Shown here one piece after another: positions 59,376-64,000 of a DNA stretch of 64,000 bases. A program made the translations under genes and the position numbers. How positions within the stretch are numbered: position 1 is the stretch's first letter; each line of letters starts with the position of its first letter. The notes under the pieces were generated by a model, which worked only from the letters and a program-made list of their open reading frames with translations, was not told the origin of the DNA and did no database searches. This stretch comes from Planomicrobium sp. Y74 (GTDB lineage Bacteria; Bacillota; Bacilli; Bacillales_A; Planococcaceae), in assembly GCF_003668635.1 (NCBI RefSeq), contig NZ_RCWH01000004.1:62001-126000 (forward strand), in the 5' to 3' direction.

Positions 59376-60107
59376 TTATTTGAAACTATATCCTTTTTTC
59401 GCCAATACCTCTTTAATATCCGGACGGTGCGGTTTATTCAGGAAGTTGGCCATTTGCTGAGACCAGGTCGCTGTCTTCTGATTTGAGCCGCGGCTTCCGT
59501 AATATTCCTGGATGTTCTTGTCGTATTCCGGCAAAATTGTATCGTATTTCTTCTCATCGTAATCATTTTCATGAAGAATCGCTTCCACCGGCAAGCGCGG
59601 TTTCACGCCATTGCTTTCATTCGGTACGCCGACCGTCAAACCGTAAACAGGGAAAACGCCTTCCGGCAAGCCGACCAGTTCGCTGATGGCTTCCATATTA
59701 TTGCGGACGCCGCCGATATAGCAGATCCCGTAGCCTTTCGATTCCGCTGCAAGTGCCAAATTCTGTGCCAGCAAGCCAACGTCTGTTACAGCTACCAGCA
59801 GATTTTCAGCCTGGTCGAATACGATCGACTCCCCTTGCATTTCAACAGCATGCTTCAGCCGGTTGTAATCTGCGCACATCAGGAAGACTGCGCCGGCGCC
59901 TTCCATCTGCTTCGGATTTTTCGAGAGTTCGCCAAGTTTCCGGCGTTTCTCCGGATCTGTCACCCAAACCACTGAATAAGCCTGGACGAAATGTGAAGTC
60001 GCCGCATATTGCGCTGCTCCGATCAGTTCTTCCACTTCTTCTCTTGTTAGTTGTTTTTCTTTATAATTGCGCACTGAAGCATGCGATTTCATCAACTCTA
60101 TTACCAT
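59376..60107 (-). CDS. nfrA: Oxygen-insensitive NADPH nitroreductase (NfrA-like)
   Basis: This 243-residue FMN protein of the nitroreductase fold begins SHASVRNYKEKQLTREEVEELI with the FMN phosphate Arg. AAQYAATSHFVQAYSVVWV, GYGICYIGGVRNN and LTVGVPNESNGVKPRLP are the NfrA/NfsA words. The enzyme reduces nitro compounds and quinones or FMN with NADPH. AAGGAGG precedes the ATG. It is the first gene of a two-gene unit with an NmrA-like protein, and the window has further quinone/azo reductases. Confidence 0.93.
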   Translation of the reverse strand: MVIELMKSHASVRNYKEKQLTREEVEELIGAAQYAATSHFVQAYSVVWVTDPEKRRKLGELSKNPKQMEGAGAVFLMCADYNRLKHAVEMQGESIVFDQAENLLVAVTDVGLLAQNLALAAESKGYGICYIGGVRNNMEAISELVGLPEGVFPVYGLTVGVPNESNGVKPRLPVEAILHENDYDEKKYDTILPEYDKNIQEYYGSRGSNQKTATWSQQMANFLNKPHRPDIKEVLAKKGYSFK

Positions 60108-60211
60108 ATGTATTCCTCCTTAACGTTGTTGCTTCTATCGTACCAAATTCTTTCAGAGGATACTGTTCCAACGATTTTTGATAAAATAAAACCTATAAGA
60201 GGTGATGGATA

Positions 60212-60766
60212 GTGAAACACGCAAAAACCGCATTTACAATACTTTTCCTTTTACTCCTGGGCGGTTTTTTGTTTATTTGGATTCAGCGTGAAATAGAATT
60301 CCGTGAAGAATTGGAATCCCGCCCATTGCCTGATTCCCTGCATCCGATTGTGGCGGAAAGGAGCCGCGAACTGGTGGAGGCGGCCGAAGAAATCGGTATC
60401 GATATTGTCATCACAGACGGATTCCGTTCTTTCGAGGAGCAGGATGCCCTGCACCAGCAGGGACGCACTTCAGACGGCAATATTGTGACGTATGCGGAAC
60501 CCGGCGAATCATATCATAATTACGGGCTTGCCATCGATTTCGCTTTAAAACTCGACGACGGTTCGGTCGTTTGGGATATTGAACGCGACGGTAACGGCAA
60601 TGGCCGGTCCGACTGGTTTGAAGTGGCGGAAATCGGTAAGGACCTCGGCTTTGACTGGGGCGGAGATTGGAAATCTTTCAAGGATTATCCCCATCTCGAA
60701 ATGACTTTCGGTTTGTCGATCCGCGAGCTGCAAAAGGGCTGGCGTCCGGAAGATACGATGGAATAA
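60212..60766 (+). CDS. M15 family peptidoglycan peptidase (CwlK/VanY-like)
   Basis: The 184-residue protein has one N-terminal span (FTILFLLLLGGFLFIWI) as signal anchor. The zinc and catalytic motif set of M15 peptidases is seen: DGFRSFEEQDALHQQGR, SYHNYGLAIDF (first His and Asp) and DYPHLEMTFG (second His). Such enzymes cut L-Ala-D-Glu or D-Ala bonds in wall peptides outside the membrane. The GTG start follows GAGGTGATG. It is followed at 90 bp by a lipoprotein gene, perhaps in the same transcript. Confidence 0.9.
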   Translation: MKHAKTAFTILFLLLLGGFLFIWIQREIEFREELESRPLPDSLHPIVAERSRELVEAAEEIGIDIVITDGFRSFEEQDALHQQGRTSDGNIVTYAEPGESYHNYGLAIDFALKLDDGSVVWDIERDGNGNGRSDWFEVAEIGKDLGFDWGGDWKSFKDYPHLEMTFGLSIRELQKGWRPEDTME

Positions 60767-60855
60767 CAGGGATCTGTAATCTCACTTTCCCTATCCAATT
60801 CTGCAACTTTTCCTCCTCCAACTACGTCTGCTGCAGTAAAGAGGGGTGTTTAAAA

Positions 60856-61431
60856 ATGAAACTTCACAGCTGTCTTCTTTTATCACTGATAATCTTGATG
60901 CTTGCCGCCTGTGGCACCGATGAAGAACCCTCTTCCGGGACCACTGCTTCCATTGATGATTTTTCAGTCGAGAATACAGAAGCATCTGCAACGGAAGGAG
61001 ATTTTTTTTACCGCCTTGTTTCCGAAAAAGAAGAATATGCCAGCGGTGGCCCTGTAGAGATTTATGCTGAGCTTGAATATGTCGGTGATCAGGAAACCAT
61101 CAATATTTTCCATGCCGCTTCCCCTTTCTACTTCCCGATGGAGGAAAAGACAAGGGACTACGAAATTCATTATGGAATGGAAGAACCCTTGATAACCACA
61201 ACCCTGACGAAGGGCGAGCCTCTCCGCGAACAGTATACCGGCAGCGGCGGCTACAGTGATCAGGAAGACGATGCATATATCGAGTTCACCCAAAATATAA
61301 TGAATAAGCAGTTTCCAGAGGGCTATTATGTAGTTGAAGGATATGCTGATTTTTATACTGAGACTCCCGAAGATGGGCAGACAAACTACGAAATGCATGC
61401 CGAAATCGATTTCAAGGTAGTCGGCGAATAG
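60856..61431 (+). CDS. Putative lipoprotein of unknown function
   Basis: The 191-residue precursor has the signal LLLSLIILMLAAC with Cys near residue 19, and an acidic Ser/Thr-rich linker. The mature domain is beta-rich (FFYRLVSEKEEYASGGPVEIYAELEYVGD) and resembles an immunoglobulin-like or BsuPI-type fold that binds in protein complexes, but I do not recognise the family with certainty. GAGGGGTG precedes ATG 60856. A strong terminator follows. Confidence 0.75.
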   Translation: MKLHSCLLLSLIILMLAACGTDEEPSSGTTASIDDFSVENTEASATEGDFFYRLVSEKEEYASGGPVEIYAELEYVGDQETINIFHAASPFYFPMEEKTRDYEIHYGMEEPLITTTLTKGEPLREQYTGSGGYSDQEDDAYIEFTQNIMNKQFPEGYYVVEGYADFYTETPEDGQTNYEMHAEIDFKVVGE

Positions 61432-61435
61432 TTTA

Positions 61436-61467
61436 AAAAGCGCGTTCCCCATGGGGAACGCGCTTTT
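61436..61467. terminator. Bidirectional terminator, perfect 32-bp palindrome
   Basis: AAAAGCGCGTTCCCC-ATGG... is fully self-complementary over 32 bp and is shared by the convergent lipoprotein and permease genes. Confidence 0.92.
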
Positions 61468-61479
61468 CTTTTAATTGCA

Positions 61480-62778
61480 TTACATTTCCTGCCTTAAAGC
61501 CTGAATGATATCGATTTGTGTCGCTTTTCGTGCCGGGCGCCAGCCTGATACCATCGCAACCCCGATACTGATTGCGGATGCGATTACGACCAATTGCCAT
61601 GGAATTGTGGAGATGACAATCGATATTCCGCCGGCATCTTCTTCACCCAATGAACTTAAAATAATGATCGGAACCAGCCAGTTCGCGAGTATACTGATGC
61701 CGTAGGAAATAGCGACCGCCAAAGCTGTACCGATCAAACCGATTGCAGCACTTTCCATGAGGAATAATTTACGGATCAGTTTCGGCTGTGCTCCAATCGC
61801 TTTCATGACTCCGATTTCACGCGTACGTTCCGTAACTGCCATGGTCATCGTATTGAAAATACCGATGGAAGCGATCAGAACCGCAATGGTGCCTACAAAA
61901 ATGAGACCAGCTTTCAATGCGGTAAAGAAGACATTCATCGTCCCTAACTCTTCTGTTACGGAATATACGTAATATTCGTCCTCTTTCAAAGCATCCGTGA
62001 TTCCCCCGACGTTCTGCAATTCGTCAGCATACACCAGGATATTCTCATATCCTTTCTCGAGACCCATTTCTTCATTGAATATTGGTCCCCATGAACTGTC
62101 GGCATATATGCCGGCGTCGGTCATCCAATCCTTTGCAGGTTCTTTGGCAACGCCTGTTACAACGAATTCCCATGTTGACGATTCAACGGCTTCCCCTCCC
62201 TCAGCCGTGAATGGCGTCAATTCCACTTCCACAGTCTGACCGATCAGGCTGCCGGCAAATCCATCCACCTCTTCGCCGTTGGCTTCCTTTTCCATTTCCG
62301 CTTCTGTCAGCAATCGTTCCGCCATATGGTAGCCGACTACGACTTCTTCAGCTTTAGTCGGCATCTTCCCTTCGGATAAAGCAAATCCCGCCTTCTGTTC
62401 TTCTTCCATACTTGATAGCACAACCTGGGAATATGTACTGCGATTGCCAATCACAATCTCTGTTTCCGCTTCAGGCTTGTTGCGCTCCACTACTGCTATT
62501 ACATGTGCCATTTCCTTGATCTGCTGAAGTTCCGCATCCGGTATGTCCGCTGGAGGAATTTCTGCCTCTCCATCTGATTTACCCGCCACTTCAATCTGCG
62601 TCACCATATTATTGTCCAGAACGTCATCCGTGATGGTCTGGTGCAGGCCAAAGCCCACTGAGGCCAGGACAATCAGAAAAGCGCAGCCCATTGTGGCAGC
62701 TAAGATTGTAGTAGCAACACGCAGTTTATTGCGTTTCATATGCTGTCTGATAAAGTCGATTTGATCCTTAAACTGCAT
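61480..62778 (-). CDS. MacB/FtsX-type ABC permease
   Basis: The 432-residue protein has a first span at residues 20-45, a large extracellular domain (about 50-270, acidic) and three C-terminal spans, with TERTREIGVMKAIGAQPKLIRKLFLMESAAIGLIG as the FtsX coupling region and GWRPARKATQIDIIQALR at the end. This layout is the MacB class, which couples ATPase work to outside transport or signal steps; the role here is unknown. The start overlaps the ATPase gene by 11 bp. Confidence 0.9.
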   Translation of the reverse strand: MQFKDQIDFIRQHMKRNKLRVATTILAATMGCAFLIVLASVGFGLHQTITDDVLDNNMVTQIEVAGKSDGEAEIPPADIPDAELQQIKEMAHVIAVVERNKPEAETEIVIGNRSTYSQVVLSSMEEEQKAGFALSEGKMPTKAEEVVVGYHMAERLLTEAEMEKEANGEEVDGFAGSLIGQTVEVELTPFTAEGGEAVESSTWEFVVTGVAKEPAKDWMTDAGIYADSSWGPIFNEEMGLEKGYENILVYADELQNVGGITDALKEDEYYVYSVTEELGTMNVFFTALKAGLIFVGTIAVLIASIGIFNTMTMAVTERTREIGVMKAIGAQPKLIRKLFLMESAAIGLIGTALAVAISYGISILANWLVPIIILSSLGEEDAGGISIVISTIPWQLVVIASAISIGVAMVSGWRPARKATQIDIIQALRQEM

Positions 62779-63466
62779 GGCGCTGCTCCCCTTTCACTAA
62801 TTCACCATCGTGCAGATGGTATTGCCGGTCAGCCACAGCCGCCACTTCTTCATCGTGGGTAATAATGACGAACGTCAGACCCAGCTTTTTATTCAATGAT
62901 TGAATCAGCAATAAAATCTCTTTTTCCGTTTCCGAATCCAGACTTCCCGTCGGCTCATCTGCCAGAATAATCGGGGCGTCCGTTATCAGCGCTCTTGCGA
63001 TACTGACGCGCTGCTGTTGCCCGCCGGAAAGTTCGTTCGGATAATGGCTGGCCACTTCTTCGAGCCCGACTTTTTCAAGCAGTTTCTGAACCTTCATTTT
63101 GCGTTCCGCTTCAGCCATACCTTTGATTTTTAAAGGTAATTCGATATTTTCGAAAGCGCTCAAACCGGGCATCAATTGGAAATTTTGAAAGATGAAGCCG
63201 AAGTTTTCCAATCGGAAGCTTGCCTGTTCCGATTCTTTTAAAGCTGCTGTTTCCTGGCCATTGACCATGACAGATCCTGTTTCAGGCGACATGAAGCCTG
63301 CCAATATGTGGAGCAAAGTCGATTTTCCCGAGCCACTTTTGCCGAGGATTGCAACTATTTCTCCCTTCCCTACTTCCAATGTGACTCCTTTTAATACCGG
63401 CACATGCCGTTCGTTCCCTTTTTTACCGATTTTAAAATGATGCTGCAAATCTTTTATTTTTATCAT
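62768..63466 (-). CDS. MacB/LolD-type ABC ATPase
   Basis: This 232-residue ATPase has Walker [34 protein letters not shown] (typical of LolD/MacB), signature [12 protein letters not shown], Walker [13 protein letters not shown] and switch His in IITHDEEVA. It partners the permease coded next in the same operon. It is the first gene; the short intergenic region to the divergent glycosyltransferase holds its promoter, not resolved here. Confidence 0.93.
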   Translation of the reverse strand: MIKIKDLQHHFKIGKKGNERHVPVLKGVTLEVGKGEIVAILGKSGSGKSTLLHILAGFMSPETGSVMVNGQETAALKESEQASFRLENFGFIFQNFQLMPGLSAFENIELPLKIKGMAEAERKMKVQKLLEKVGLEEVASHYPNELSGGQQQRVSIARALITDAPIILADEPTGSLDSETEKEILLLIQSLNKKLGLTFVIITHDEEVAAVADRQYHLHDGELVKGEQRHAV

Positions 63467-63684
63467 TCTTTATTCCCCTTTCCCTGATAACATTAGTATA
63501 GGAAGAAAATCTTAATAATTATGAAGCAGGTTTATGAAGATTTCCTTAAGATGCAGTGTGAAAGCATCGCTGCTTGGGTATTCTTATATATATGCATTTA
63601 AAAACAGCGCTTTCCCTAACTGTACGAACGATTCACAAATCGGGATATTCTTGCAATTCAGCAGGACCGGAAAGGAGGTCATAC

Positions 63685-64000
63685 GTGGATCAATTCGCTA
63701 TTATTATTCCAGCATATAAACCAGATCAAAAATGCCTGAATACCGTCGAGAAGATAATCAACGAAGGATTTGAGCGGATCATTGTCGTCGATGACGGCAG
63801 CGGCAAGGAACATGCACATATTTTCAAATCACTCGAAGCACATAAAGAAATAACGGTATTAAAGCATGCTGATAACCAAGGGAAAGGCCGAGCCCTGAAA
63901 ACCGCTTTTCAATACATACTTTCGAATAAGTTTCCTTTTGATGCCGTCATAACAGCGGATGCGGATGGCCAGCATTTGGCCAGTGATATGGTGAAATTAT
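63685..64000 (+). CDS. Family 2 glycosyltransferase (3' end cut by window)
   Basis: 105 codons are visible. DQFAIIIPAYKPDQK starts the GT-A fold, IIVVDDGSG holds the nucleotide-contact acids, and DAVITADADGQH holds the DXD metal motif with the Gln-His that is typical of DPM1/GtrB-type glycosyltransferases. The start is the GTG at 63685, with AAAGGAGGT upstream. Donor and acceptor cannot be told from this fragment; lipid-linked sugar transfer is usual for the type. Confidence 0.85.
   Translation, partial: MDQFAIIIPAYKPDQKCLNTVEKIINEGFERIIVVDDGSGKEHAHIFKSLEAHKEITVLKHADNQGKGRALKTAFQYILSNKFPFDAVITADADGQHLASDMVKL

Noticed and set aside
1..64000. rRNA, tRNA, prophage, plasmid origin or toxin-antitoxin genes
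   Set aside because: No sequence with the structure or motifs of these was seen on either strand.

Overview
The window is 64 kb of a low-to-mid GC Gram-positive chromosome. Strong AGGAGG-type ribosome binding sites, frequent GTG and TTG starts, a tryptophan T-box, candidate Fur, FadR, GlnR/TnrA and CcpA sites, the DesKR/Des cold-membrane module, HflX, an OpuC/BCCT osmoprotection set and a YdaT-like stress protein all fit Bacillales. The overall gene style suggests Planococcaceae (Planococcus-like). That family call is inference from gene content, because no database search was possible. The region looks like ordinary chromosome: no rRNA, tRNA, CRISPR array, phage or transposase gene was seen.

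Layout. 0-8.4 kb: a YhfW-like FAD/Rieske oxidoreductase (cut by the window start), an azoreductase, a DsbA-like protein, Mn-dependent pyrophosphatase, a DUF7662-like/GNAT fusion, an arsRB pair, a DJ-1/PfpI protein and a 3-methyladenine DNA glycosylase. 8.4-13.1 kb: a tryptophan operon trpD-trpC-trpFB-trpA, preceded by a Trp T-box, with trpF and trpB fused in one frame and no trpE or trpG. 13.1-16.3 kb: a beta-oxidation operon behind a FadR box. 16.4-19.3 kb: a three-gene OpuC osmolyte importer next to a long mosaic repeat. 19.5-27.1 kb: an ABC-F ribosome-protection-type gene with an attenuator leader, a GNAT, a NiaP-like transporter, a ZIP transporter, a cysteine-free uracil-DNA glycosylase and glnK-amtB with two GlnR/TnrA boxes. 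27.1-32.3 kb: a PAP2 phosphatase, an IsdG/HmoA-like protein and a Fur-boxed YclNOPQ-type siderophore importer. 32.4-41.3 kb: a lipoprotein, an ABC exporter, hflX, a glyoxalase-like protein, a BCCT transporter, putP and a YdaT-like protein. 41.3-44.9 kb: two repeat modules, then des-desK-desR. 45-52.6 kb: small proteins, cydDC, a polytopic membrane protein, a WrbA-type quinone reductase and a YngI-type acyl-CoA ligase with a cre site. 52.7-64 kb: a methyltransferase pair, a YtrA-type GntR/ABC operon, an NmrA-like protein, nfrA, an M15 peptidase, a lipoprotein, a MacB/LolD-type ABC pair and the start of a family 2 glycosyltransferase.

Common themes are membrane and stress homeostasis (osmolytes by OpuC, BCCT and PutP; fluidity by DesKR/Des; cytochrome bd maturation by CydDC; quinone and nitro-compound detoxification by AzoR, WrbA and NfrA), together with nutrient-controlled transport (iron, ammonium, niacin, zinc) whose predicted operators can be read in the sequence. 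The points most worth a second look are the in-frame trpF-trpB fusion, the duplicated trpD start that flanks the T-box leader, the ABC-F attenuator with a two-codon upstream ORF, and a dispersed family of long GC-rich mosaic repeats in four copies or fragments.
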